From NCBI GenBank assembly GCA_029071285.1, contig JAIEAS010000188.1:1-14713 (forward strand): 14,713 nucleotides of DNA, given 5' to 3'. Both the position numbers and the translations under genes were made by a program. Within the stretch, counting starts at the first letter, position 1. Each line of letters starts with the position of its first letter. Positions 1-6,720 of the stretch are shown piece after piece. Below the pieces are notes generated by a model. It made no database searches and was not told the origin of the DNA. It saw only the letters and a program-made list of their open reading frames with translations. The stretch comes from Clostridia bacterium. GTDB lineage: Bacteria > Bacillota > Clostridia > Christensenellales > Borkfalkiaceae.

Positions 1-107
1 TCGGTACGCTGATTGACCAAAATGCGTGCCACATTGAAAGCGATTGGGCAAAAAATTTTCCGGGCGCTTTGGAATGGGTGAGCAAGATTCGCGATAATCA
101 CGATTAA
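1..107 (+). CDS. 3' end of an unidentified rightward gene (partial)
   Basis: An open frame enters from the left edge, read from position 3, and ends at TAA 105-107, followed at once by a second TAA. It yields 34 C-terminal residues beginning GTLIDQNACHIESDW and ending KIRDNHD, a mixed hydrophilic/aromatic tail with no recognisable motif. The frame is the only one of the three rightward frames open across this stretch, and a terminator hairpin follows 24 bases later, which supports a genuine gene end. It converges on the leftward pectin operon. Function cannot be judged from this fragment. Confidence 0.55.
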   Translation, partial: GTLIDQNACHIESDWAKNFPGALEWVSKIRDNHD

Positions 108-131
108 TAAAAAGCAATTCAGATATAAAAC

Positions 132-170
132 ACCCGCTAAATTCTTAAACGAATTTAGCGGGTTATCGTT
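132..170. terminator. Convergent (bidirectional) terminator hairpin
   Basis: A perfect 13-bp inverted repeat, ACCCGCTAAATTC (132-144) and GAATTTAGCGGGT (151-163), encloses a 6-nt loop. The rightward side is followed by a T-rich stretch and the leftward side by GTTTTATAT. It sits between the stop of the partial rightward gene and the end of the leftward GH105 gene, so it can end transcription from both sides. Confidence 0.8.
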
Positions 171-220
171 TGTAAATATGAAATCACTTTAAAGATATTT
201 TAAGTCCCGAACGCAAGTAT

Positions 221-1357
221 TTAGTCTAACGACTTAATTTCGGTGTAAGCCATAACGAACGGGCCGGTGCCCTTCGCGTCGTTTTCTACGCCGGGTTCTG
301 AAATGTAATACTCGAACGAGCCGTCGCGCTTGCGGTTGGTTTCGGGTCCGAGTCCCGCCATTAAGCAGATACCGCCGAGGTTGAGTTTGCCGTCCGCTTC
401 GGTCAGATACCTGTTGCAGATGCCGTTAAACACTTCCTCGCCGACCTTTGCAAAACGCTTGTCGATGAGCCCGAACCTTGCGCCCTTCATCATTGCGTAG
501 GCAATCATTGCGCTGCCCGAAGTTTCGAGATAGTTGCCTTTTCTTCCGCCCTGATCAACGACCTGCCAGAACATTTTGCCTTCCTTGTCAATATATCTTT
601 CAAGTCCCTCGATAGTGTCCTTGAAGATTTTAACGAGCTGTGCCTTGGCTTCCTTCGCGCCGCTCGAAAGATAGCAGATGCTGTCCACGAGTCCTACGGT
701 ATACCAGCCGACCGAGCGCAACCAGAAGCTCTTCGAAAGCCCCGTCTTTTTATCCGCCCAAAACGCCTTTTTCGAATAGTCCCAGCCGTGGTAGTATAGG
801 CGTTTCTGCTTGTCGTACATATTGTCGTAAACGTTCTGGAACTGGTTTACTATATCGCCGTAATTTTTTCCGCCGTTGAACTCGGTTTCGTAGCGGGTAT
901 AAAATACCTGCGCCATATAAAGTCCGTCCAGCCAGACCTGGTCGGGATAAATTTTCTTGTGCCAGAAGTTGCCGATTGCCGTTCTTGGCTGAGTCTGAAG
1001 CTGCGAATACAACAGCTCGATTGCCTTTTTGTACTTTTCCTTTCCCGTCTCGCGGTACAGGTCGAACAGCACTCTGCCCTCGTTGATGTTATCGACGTTG
1101 TAGGTTTCCTTTTCGTAGCCGCGGATTGAGCCGTCCTCGAAAACGTAGTAATCCACGAACTTGTCGATGAAGTCCATATACTTCTTTTTGCCCGTGAGCA
1201 AATAGATAGTATACAAAGAAGTCATCATACAGCCGTCTATATAGTTCCAGCCCGCCGGCTTGCCGTGCTTGATATTTTCGATATTCCAGATAGGCTTATC
1301 GGGCGTGGAGTCGTCGATAAGACGGTCGATATATCTGTCAATAAGCGTGTAATCCAT
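221..1357 (-). CDS. yteR: GH105 unsaturated rhamnogalacturonyl/galacturonyl hydrolase, YteR-like
   Basis: This enzyme removes the 4,5-unsaturated uronic acid from the non-reducing end of lyase-generated pectin oligosaccharides. The product rearranges to 5-keto-4-deoxyuronate. At 378 aa it matches the usual length of YteR (about 373). The family layout is clear: NVDNINEGR with Asp89, VWLDGLYMAQ with Asp144 and YYHGWD with His190 each lie one residue from the YteR positions Asp88, Asp143 and His189 as I recall them. GRKGNYLETSGSAMIAYAM is the typical C-terminal family block. There is no signal peptide, so it acts in the cytosol on imported sugar. The start is ATG 1357, preceded by AAGGGG 8 nt upstream. 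It is the last gene of the leftward operon, 31 bp after the GH28 gene. The choice between homogalacturonan- and rhamnogalacturonan-derived substrate cannot be made from sequence alone. Confidence 0.93.
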   Translation of the reverse strand: MDYTLIDRYIDRLIDDSTPDKPIWNIENIKHGKPAGWNYIDGCMMTSLYTIYLLTGKKKYMDFIDKFVDYYVFEDGSIRGYEKETYNVDNINEGRVLFDLYRETGKEKYKKAIELLYSQLQTQPRTAIGNFWHKKIYPDQVWLDGLYMAQVFYTRYETEFNGGKNYGDIVNQFQNVYDNMYDKQKRLYYHGWDYSKKAFWADKKTGLSKSFWLRSVGWYTVGLVDSICYLSSGAKEAKAQLVKIFKDTIEGLERYIDKEGKMFWQVVDQGGRKGNYLETSGSAMIAYAMMKGARFGLIDKRFAKVGEEVFNGICNRYLTEADGKLNLGGICLMAGLGPETNRKRDGSFEYYISEPGVENDAKGTGPFVMAYTEIKSLD

Positions 1358-1388
1358 ATTCTTTCCCCTTTATCTATGAATTTTTAAG

Positions 1389-2918
1389 TTAACTTTCAAT
1401 AACCTTGCCGAGGTGCTTTCTGATAATCTTTTCGCCGAGAACCCCTTCAAAGGTTACGTTTTTAAGTACCAAAGTTTCTACGTTGTCAACGTAAAGCCCC
1501 GCCTTGCAGTAAGCGTCAACGCCCTGCAGCATTGCGGGCTCGTAAGCCCTCGCGTCGTCCTTGAACGAGAAGCAAACGTTTTCTATAACGACCTCTTTGA
1601 TGGGCTGTTCGGTAAGACCGTCAAAGTAGCCCGCCATACACTCGCAGTCCTCGCAGAGAATGTCTTTGAAAACGAACTTGCCGAGATAGGGCGTGCGGTC
1701 GTCCACTATCATATTTTTACTGCGCGTCCAGACGTACTCGGTATTTCCGTCGGGGTCGCAGTTGTAGTACATATTGATGACGAGCGGCGTTATTACGTTT
1801 TCCATTTTGATATTTTCAAAAACAACGCCGTCGATAATCGCGTCCTTGCCTCTGCCGCGTCTGCACTTAATTCTCAGTCCTCTGTCGGTGTGTCTGAAAA
1901 GGCACTGGCATACGGTCAGATCGCGCACGCCGCCGCCCATCTCGCTGCCGAGCACGATTGCGCCGTGTCCGTCCTGAAACAGGTTGTTGCGCAGAGTGTG
2001 GTTGCTTGCGGGGGTTTTAAATGTCTTGCCCATATAAAGCTTGCCCGACTTAATCGCGCAGCAGTCGTCGCCTACACTGAACTTACAGCCGATGATTTTC
2101 ACGTCGTCGCAGCTCTCGGGATCGAGTCCGTCGGTGTTGGGCGCGGTGTAAGGGTTTTCAATCTTTAAATCGTAGCAGCGGATATTCTTCGAGAAAAAGG
2201 GATGCAGGTTCCAGCTCGCCGAGTTTTTGCAGGTAACGCCGTGCATACGCACGGTTTTGCACTTGTTCAAAAACACCAGACGCGGGCGGGCAATCAGTCT
2301 GCCCTTGGGTTTATCCCACCAGGTAGACTGGTCGGCGTTGCCGTTAATCGTGCCCTCGCCGATTATCGCGATATTCTCGCACTTGTAGCCGTGAATAAGC
2401 GATTTGAAGCAGTCGAAGGGTTCGCCCTCCCAAGTTGCAAGAATTTCGAGTTCGTTATTCTTGTCGCGCGCGGGAATAACGGGATATTTATCCTCGCGCT
2501 CCTCGCCGAGAATTTCCGCGCCCTTTTTCAATTCCAAAGTGATATTGCTTTTAAGGTCGAGCGGACGGACGTGGTATACGCCCTCGCCGAACAGAACTCT
2601 GCCGCCCGCGGGACAGCTGTCGATAGCTTTCTGCACGCAAGCGGTGTCGTCGGTAACGCCGTCGCCCTTCGCGCCGCAAGCTTTTACGTCTATAACGGCG
2701 GTTTCCGCAAGGGTTTTAAATTTCAGAGTTTTGCCCGCAACCGTAACCTCGTATTCGCTGTCGGGTTCGAGATTGTAAAGCGAAAATACGTTGGTGTCGA
2801 ACACTCCCGCAACTTTTCCGTCCAGCAGCACGCTGTAGCTTGAGGGACTGTAATAGGGGGAAGTGTTTTCCAGCTCGAAGCAAGCCGAGGTTGAGGATGC
2901 GAACAGTTTTTTAAACAT
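1389..2918 (-). CDS. GH28 family polygalacturonase, cytosolic, probably exo-acting
   Basis: The 509-aa protein hydrolyses alpha-1,4-galacturonosyl (or galacturonosyl-rhamnose) linkages by the inverting GH28 mechanism. All family signatures are present in order: NTDG at 261-264 (Asp263), GDDC at 283-286 (Asp284 and Asp285), GHG at 317-319 (His318) and RIK at 349-351. Residues 1-70 form a short beta-rich, Fn3-like segment (LEPDSEYEVTV) as seen in bacterial exo-polygalacturonases. The helix itself begins near 77 with the usual DVKACGAKGDGVTDD pattern. There is no signal peptide, so the substrate is likely an imported oligogalacturonide; exo action is an inference from this location and architecture. 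The start ATG 2918 has AGAAGG 8 nt upstream and overlaps the end of the preceding membrane-protein gene by 8 bp, suggesting translational coupling. Confidence 0.93.
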   Translation of the reverse strand: MFKKLFASSTSACFELENTSPYYSPSSYSVLLDGKVAGVFDTNVFSLYNLEPDSEYEVTVAGKTLKFKTLAETAVIDVKACGAKGDGVTDDTACVQKAIDSCPAGGRVLFGEGVYHVRPLDLKSNITLELKKGAEILGEEREDKYPVIPARDKNNELEILATWEGEPFDCFKSLIHGYKCENIAIIGEGTINGNADQSTWWDKPKGRLIARPRLVFLNKCKTVRMHGVTCKNSASWNLHPFFSKNIRCYDLKIENPYTAPNTDGLDPESCDDVKIIGCKFSVGDDCCAIKSGKLYMGKTFKTPASNHTLRNNLFQDGHGAIVLGSEMGGGVRDLTVCQCLFRHTDRGLRIKCRRGRGKDAIIDGVVFENIKMENVITPLVINMYYNCDPDGNTEYVWTRSKNMIVDDRTPYLGKFVFKDILCEDCECMAGYFDGLTEQPIKEVVIENVCFSFKDDARAYEPAMLQGVDAYCKAGLYVDNVETLVLKNVTFEGVLGEKIIRKHLGKVIES

Positions 2919-3609
2919 TTAAGGTACCTTCTTTTTTTGCGTTTTTGCGTTTTCTGATAAGTAATACTATTCCGTCTTTTATGCCGATGAAAATCATATC
3001 AATTATAACGGTAAACACTCCAAAAAGCAAGGGTTCTACCCCCACTTTTAATTCGTTTTGGGTACCCGAAATTAAATTTATCAGTTCGTTTAATCCGTCG
3101 TAGCACAACTTGACGACTATGATTACCAAAATATAATAGATGACGTTGGTGAAAAAGGTCCAGAACGCCCTGAACGGGAAAGGAAACATCATATACGCGT
3201 TGTATTCCTTTTTGTCCGACTCCATATATCTGAACAGCGGATTTACTAAAACGTCCACGACGAGTCCTAAAACCGCGCCCAGAAGCGCGAGTTTGTCAAG
3301 CTCGTTAATCTGCAGTCCGAACATTATGAAGTAGCACACGCAGCCCGCGAACCAGAATTTAACAAACAGCGCCTTTACCCAGACGGGTATTTTTGAAAAT
3401 CTGTCCACCTTGTAGGGGTCGAATTCTCTCTGCGCGTTCCTGCCGCTCTTATCGCCCGTGATTTCGGCAACGTTGTAGGTAATATTATTCTCGCTTTGGG
3501 CGGGCGATTCCTCTTTAAGCGCCGCAACGAGCTCGTCTATTTTGTCAACTTTCAGGTCGTAATAGTTTTCTATCGTCGTTTCCTGAAACTTCTTTTTCTT
3601 TTTCGCCAT
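2911..3609 (-). CDS. Small 4-TM membrane protein of unknown function (accessory protein D)
   Basis: A 232-aa protein I do not recognise. Residues 1-75 are hydrophilic and lysine/glutamate rich (MAKKKKKFQETTIENYYDLK at the start) and probably cytosolic. Four hydrophobic segments follow at about 78-99, 105-125, 147-170 and 192-218, then a basic tail RKRKNAKKEG. No signal peptide, enzyme motif or metal site is visible. AAAAGG lies 6-7 nt before ATG 3609. A strong hairpin separates it from the upstream 4-TM gene, while its 3' end overlaps the GH28 start by 8 bp, so it is expressed with the hydrolases rather than the transporter. It resembles its three neighbours in size and in having four TM segments, but differs in its long hydrophilic N-terminus and basic rather than acidic C-terminus. 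Confidence 0.85.
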   Translation of the reverse strand: MAKKKKKFQETTIENYYDLKVDKIDELVAALKEESPAQSENNITYNVAEITGDKSGRNAQREFDPYKVDRFSKIPVWVKALFVKFWFAGCVCYFIMFGLQINELDKLALLGAVLGLVVDVLVNPLFRYMESDKKEYNAYMMFPFPFRAFWTFFTNVIYYILVIIVVKLCYDGLNELINLISGTQNELKVGVEPLLFGVFTVIIDMIFIGIKDGIVLLIRKRKNAKKEGTLNV

Positions 3610-3623
3610 TGTTTACCTTTTAA

Positions 3624-3658
3624 AATTCAGCCGACAAAATATTTTTGCCGGCTGAATT
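3624..3658 (-). terminator. Intercistronic hairpin, possible partial terminator or RNA processing site
   Basis: AATTCAGCCG (3624-3633) pairs perfectly with CGGCTGAATT (3649-3658). After one mismatch the stem continues with CAAAA (3635-3639) and TTTTG (3643-3647). It fills most of the 74-bp gap between two membrane-protein genes of the same operon. In the leftward direction only four U residues follow before AAAAGG, so it is a weak terminator at best. It may attenuate or protect the upstream transporter mRNA. Confidence 0.6.
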
Positions 3659-3683
3659 ACTTTTATTTTTATTGAAAATAATT

Positions 3684-4316
3684 TTAATCTTCGTCCTCGG
3701 TATCGATAGCCTCTTTGAGTTCGGTAGATTCGATGACCTTTTTGGTGTTGATCATATTCAGAAGCTTGCCGTAGAGAGGATAGGTTGCCGTGAGGATTGC
3801 GCCGAGTCCGACCAGCACAATGTGCGCAATGGTCGCGTTGAGCGCGGGAATTATAAACTTCTCTTCAGCGGTCGTGTCTACGTCGGGAAGCACGAGGTTT
3901 GCGTGATATGCGTTTCCCGCACGGATGTAGAACAGAACGTCGAAAGTTATCATTGCCGCTACGAACAGGAAGAACAGCACCAGCATCACTACCTTGGGCT
4001 TTTTAGAACGCTTGGGGAATGAGTTCATAAAGAGCAGCAAGGAAAGTATGCAGAACAGAGTATTTACGAAAATACTGAGTCCGAGCCAGTCAACCAGCGT
4101 ATATTTGAGAGCCGACTGCGAGTAGTTGCCCAGCGAGCAAAGATAAACTATAGTAGACACTATCATAACGAAGAACGCTATGTTCATAGGTCTGTGTTTA
4201 AGCTTAACCGTGAACTTTCTGAACCATTCCTTGATTGCGGCGCCCGCCTTGGAAGGCTGCTTCTGTCCGCCGGAAGGCTGCTCGACGACTTCAACTACGT
4301 TATCGATTTCTTCCAT
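3684..4316 (-). CDS. Small 4-TM membrane protein of unknown function (accessory protein C)
   Basis: A 210-aa protein without a recognised family. A 43-residue hydrophilic N-terminus (acidic, then basic) precedes hydrophobic segments at about 44-62, 76-98, 108-130 and 155-182. The C-terminus is acidic, ending EAIDTEDED. The predicted outer loop between segments 3 and 4 (about 131-154) contains several Asp/Glu residues. The start ATG 4316 follows the ATPase stop by one base, and its ribosome binding site GGAGGAGG lies inside the ATPase 3' end, so the two are translationally coupled. That placement suggests a job at the transporter, but no sequence motif shows this. It could be a membrane anchor, a chaperone or a sensor. 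Confidence 0.85.
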   Translation of the reverse strand: MEEIDNVVEVVEQPSGGQKQPSKAGAAIKEWFRKFTVKLKHRPMNIAFFVMIVSTIVYLCSLGNYSQSALKYTLVDWLGLSIFVNTLFCILSLLLFMNSFPKRSKKPKVVMLVLFFLFVAAMITFDVLFYIRAGNAYHANLVLPDVDTTAEEKFIIPALNATIAHIVLVGLGAILTATYPLYGKLLNMINTKKVIESTELKEAIDTEDED

Positions 4317-4317
4317 C

Positions 4318-5409
4318 TTATTCCTCCTCCTTACCTATCGCCTTGCCGGGCTCGTCGCCTTCGGGCAGTTCAAAGAAGTGCATCATTTCGGGGTCGAAAC
4401 CGATATTGATATCGTCGCCGTTTTTGTAGTTGCACCACTCGGCAAACTTGCAGACAACGTTCTTCACGCCGCCTACCTTGCCGTGTACGAGGGTGTTCAT
4501 ACCCAGGTTCTCGTTGTTGGTAATGCTTAATTTAACCGAGCCGTCGCGCGTGATATTTTCGGGACGCACGCCGAGAATTACGTCTTTGCCCTCGTATTCC
4601 TTAAGCTGTCTTATCTGCTTTTCGCTCAAAGGATACTCGAACAAATCGCTCTTGAAATAACCGCCCTGAATTTTGCCTTCGAACATATTCATAGGAGGAA
4701 GTCCTATAAAGGTTGCGACGAAGGTGTTTGCGGGTCTTTCATACAAGTCGATAGGTTTGCCTATCTGCTGAACGTGTCCCATTGACATACAGACTATTCT
4801 GTCCGCAAGGGTCAGAGCCTCGGTCTGGTCGTGGGTTACGTACATAATCGTAGCGTTCAGCTTTTTATGTAACAGGATAAGCTCTCTTCTCATCGAGCCG
4901 CGGAGTTTTGCGTCGAGGTTCGAGAGGGGCTCGTCAAAGAGGAAAACCTTGGGGTTACGGACGATTGCACGACCCATTGCAACACGCTGGCGCTGACCGC
5001 CGGAGAGCTGTTTGGGCTTTTTGTTGAGCTGACTCTTCAAGTCGAGAATTTCAGCCGCCGCCATAACCTTTCTGTGAATAAGCTCTTTGTTCTCCTTGCG
5101 GAGAGTGAGCGAGAAAGCCATGTTTTCGTAAATTGTCATGTGACCGTACAGCGCGTAGTTCTGGAAAACCATCGCTATATCCCTGTCCTTCGGGGGAAGG
5201 CGGGTACAGTCCTTGCCGTCGATAATAAGGTTGCCGTTTGTTATATCCTCGAGTCCCGCAACCATTCTGAGCGTGGTTGACTTTCCGCAGCCGGAGGGAC
5301 CGACGAGAACGATAAATTCGCCGTCCTTGATGTCAAGGTTGAAGTCGAAAACCGCCTGTACCTTGTTATCGTATATTTTATCTAAATGTTGAATGTTTAC
5401 GTCAGGCAT
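4318..5409 (-). CDS. msmX: MsmX/UgpC-type sugar ABC transporter ATP-binding protein
   Basis: A 363-aa ATPase that drives carbohydrate importers of the CUT1 class. It shows Walker A GPSGCGKST at 37-45, Q-loop Gln83 in VFQNYALYGH, signature LSGGQRQR from 135, Walker B VFLFDE at 155-160, D-loop SNLDAK and switch His193 in THDQTEA. Past about residue 235 comes the regulatory OB/TOBE-like part (GVRPENI). This length and layout match MsmX, which serves several importers in Bacillus, including the pectin-oligosaccharide importer YtcQ-YteP-YtcP. Here the gene sits within the operon of a YteP/YtcP pair. ATG 5409 overlaps the preceding stop by one base (TAATG), with GAGGAGG upstream. It could serve other importers too. 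Confidence 0.96.
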   Translation of the reverse strand: MPDVNIQHLDKIYDNKVQAVFDFNLDIKDGEFIVLVGPSGCGKSTTLRMVAGLEDITNGNLIIDGKDCTRLPPKDRDIAMVFQNYALYGHMTIYENMAFSLTLRKENKELIHRKVMAAAEILDLKSQLNKKPKQLSGGQRQRVAMGRAIVRNPKVFLFDEPLSNLDAKLRGSMRRELILLHKKLNATIMYVTHDQTEALTLADRIVCMSMGHVQQIGKPIDLYERPANTFVATFIGLPPMNMFEGKIQGGYFKSDLFEYPLSEKQIRQLKEYEGKDVILGVRPENITRDGSVKLSITNNENLGMNTLVHGKVGGVKNVVCKFAEWCNYKNGDDINIGFDPEMMHFFELPEGDEPGKAIGKEEE

Positions 5410-6020
5410 TATCCCTCGACCTCCTCAAAATCAAGTTCTACGCTCGAATCTACGTGGAGTGCGTGTTCTGCGTCCTGAGCGTCCATATCCTTTAAAGTTT
5501 CTTCAACCGAAATTTCGCCGCTGTCAAGCTTCTTCTGGAATTTCTGAAGTCTTGCCGCGTAAATCCAGCCGAGCACTGCAGATGCGATTATGCAGCCCGC
5601 CGAAGCAACGAGCCAGATTACCATTATTATAAAGTAAGGAAAACTTATTTCCTTAGGATAATAACCGAAGTAACCGATACCGTTAAGGCTGTTGCTAAGC
5701 AAACCGTTTAAAGGATAGTAGAATATTCTTAAAATCTGGAATGCGGCAATTACAAGCAGCACTATGCTGAATTTTTTGTTATAGCCCTTAACGCCTTCCG
5801 ACGATAAGAATACCAAAAGCAACAGCACGAGCGTCAGAACTACCGACACGCCCAGAGTTATTTTTCGCATATTTGCATCGGGTATTGCGTAAAGCAGGCA
5901 GAAATACAGACAGTTGAATACTATGCCCAGAATTGCGAAAAGCTGGGCAAGCTTGTTTTTCTTGTAACGAAGAATATCGTCTGCAACGATTTTCTGCTCA
6001 GGTGTAAGCACTTTTTTCAT
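5409..6020 (-). CDS. Small 4-TM membrane protein of unknown function (accessory protein B)
   Basis: A 203-aa protein I do not recognise. Predicted membrane segments lie at about 25-46, 53-73, 84-102 and 128-155. The 48-residue C-terminal tail is cytosolic by the positive-inside rule (LQKFQKK follows segment 4) and strongly acidic, ending LDFEEVEG. A loop between segments 3 and 4 is rich in Tyr, Gly and Asn (about 101-123). I start it at ATG 6020 rather than at an in-frame GTG three codons earlier (6029), because GAGGAGGG at 6029-6036 gives ATG 6020 an 8-nt spacing and gives the GTG none. It begins one base after the stop of accessory protein A, and its own stop overlaps the ATPase start. Function unknown; co-translation with the ATPase suggests a transporter-related role. 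Confidence 0.87.
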   Translation of the reverse strand: MKKVLTPEQKIVADDILRYKKNKLAQLFAILGIVFNCLYFCLLYAIPDANMRKITLGVSVVLTLVLLLLVFLSSEGVKGYNKKFSIVLLVIAAFQILRIFYYPLNGLLSNSLNGIGYFGYYPKEISFPYFIIMVIWLVASAGCIIASAVLGWIYAARLQKFQKKLDSGEISVEETLKDMDAQDAEHALHVDSSVELDFEEVEG

Positions 6021-6021
6021 T

Positions 6022-6630
6022 TTACACACCCTCCTCTGCCGTTACTTGTTCGCTATGTACGGGCGAAGCTTCGAGCAGCTTCTTTTCGCCCTGCATAAGC
6101 TTAATTTTCCACACGAGATTGAAAATCATCAAGCCCGCGCAGACAATTGAAACACCTGCAACGACGTAACCCAAAATGAAGGTACTCGTCGAGTATTTCA
6201 GTTCCATACTCGTATATGCCAGTTCTTCTGCCGCAACCTCGGTATCTATAGCGATAAACAGCGAATATGTGTTCATCAGAATTATTGCAAGAGCTACAGC
6301 AAATGCAATTGCATAAGCAACGGTAATACCGGTAGATACGTAGTTGGTTACGTAGTAGTTACGGCGTTTGTTCGTCGCCATTACGTAGTTGAGCACAACG
6401 ACCAGAATAAACGCTATGGCAAGCCAGATTAAAATGTCATTGTACTTCTGAGATGCTTCAAATAACGCTTTTGCACCGTCTACAATCTCTTCCTTGTTGA
6501 CATGGTCGTACAGGGTTGCGTACTGAGCGATTGTGCCGCCGCAGAATGAAAGAGCGTATACGAAGCTTAACGCCGCAAATATCAGTATTGCGAGTATTAA
6601 GTATTTTTGAAATCTCATTTGAGTTTTCAT
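6022..6630 (-). CDS. Small 4-TM membrane protein of unknown function (accessory protein A)
   Basis: A 202-aa protein without a recognised family. Hydrophobic segments lie at about 10-31, 66-85, 99-120 and 150-174. Two predicted outer loops are of similar length (about 32-65 and 121-149), and the C-terminal tail is acidic (SEQVTAEEGV). The open frame can be extended to a TTG at 6684, but that would translate straight through a GC-rich hairpin. ATG 6630, with GGGGAA 6 nt upstream, is the better start. It is the first gene after the receptor gene and its hairpin, and is tightly followed by accessory protein B. The Tyr-rich patch RRNYYVTNYV lies before segment 3. Function unknown. Confidence 0.85.
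   Translation of the reverse strand: MKTQMRFQKYLILAILIFAALSFVYALSFCGGTIAQYATLYDHVNKEEIVDGAKALFEASQKYNDILIWLAIAFILVVVLNYVMATNKRRNYYVTNYVSTGITVAYAIAFAVALAIILMNTYSLFIAIDTEVAAEELAYTSMELKYSTSTFILGYVVAGVSIVCAGLMIFNLVWKIKLMQGEKKLLEASPVHSEQVTAEEGV
6029..6036 (-). promoter_or_regulatory. Ribosome binding site deciding the start of accessory protein B
   Basis: On the minus strand this reads GAGGAGGG, 8 nt before ATG 6020. It abuts the alternative GTG 6029 with no spacer, which argues against that start. Confidence 0.75.
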
Positions 6631-6656
6631 ATCACGTTCCCCAAATTTTTTGCCTT

Positions 6657-6678
6657 GCGCCCGCCCGAAAGCGGGCGC
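6657..6678 (-). terminator. GC-rich hairpin after the solute-binding protein gene
   Basis: GCGCCCGC (6657-6664 on the plus strand, as GCGCCCGC) pairs with GCGGGCGC (6671-6678), giving an 8-bp all-GC stem around a short loop. It lies 43 bp past the receptor stop and 27 bp before the next gene. Leftward there is no U-tract behind it (the sequence reads AAGGCAAAAAA), so it is more likely an mRNA-stabilising or partial-attenuation stem than a full terminator. Such stems commonly let the receptor be made in excess over the membrane subunits. Confidence 0.65.
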
Positions 6679-6720
6679 AGACAAACTTTTTATTTTTTAA
6701 AATTTACTGTACTTTGTTAA

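Noticed and set aside
1413..2843. Long rightward open frames (1413-2168 and 2202-2843) opposite the GH28 gene
   Set aside because: They lie wholly antisense to a gene with all GH28 catalytic motifs, show no family features and have no ribosome binding site; they are by-products of codon bias.
6631..6684. N-terminal extension of accessory protein A from TTG 6684
   Set aside because: It would be encoded by the GC-rich intergenic hairpin and has no Shine-Dalgarno; ATG 6630 is better placed.
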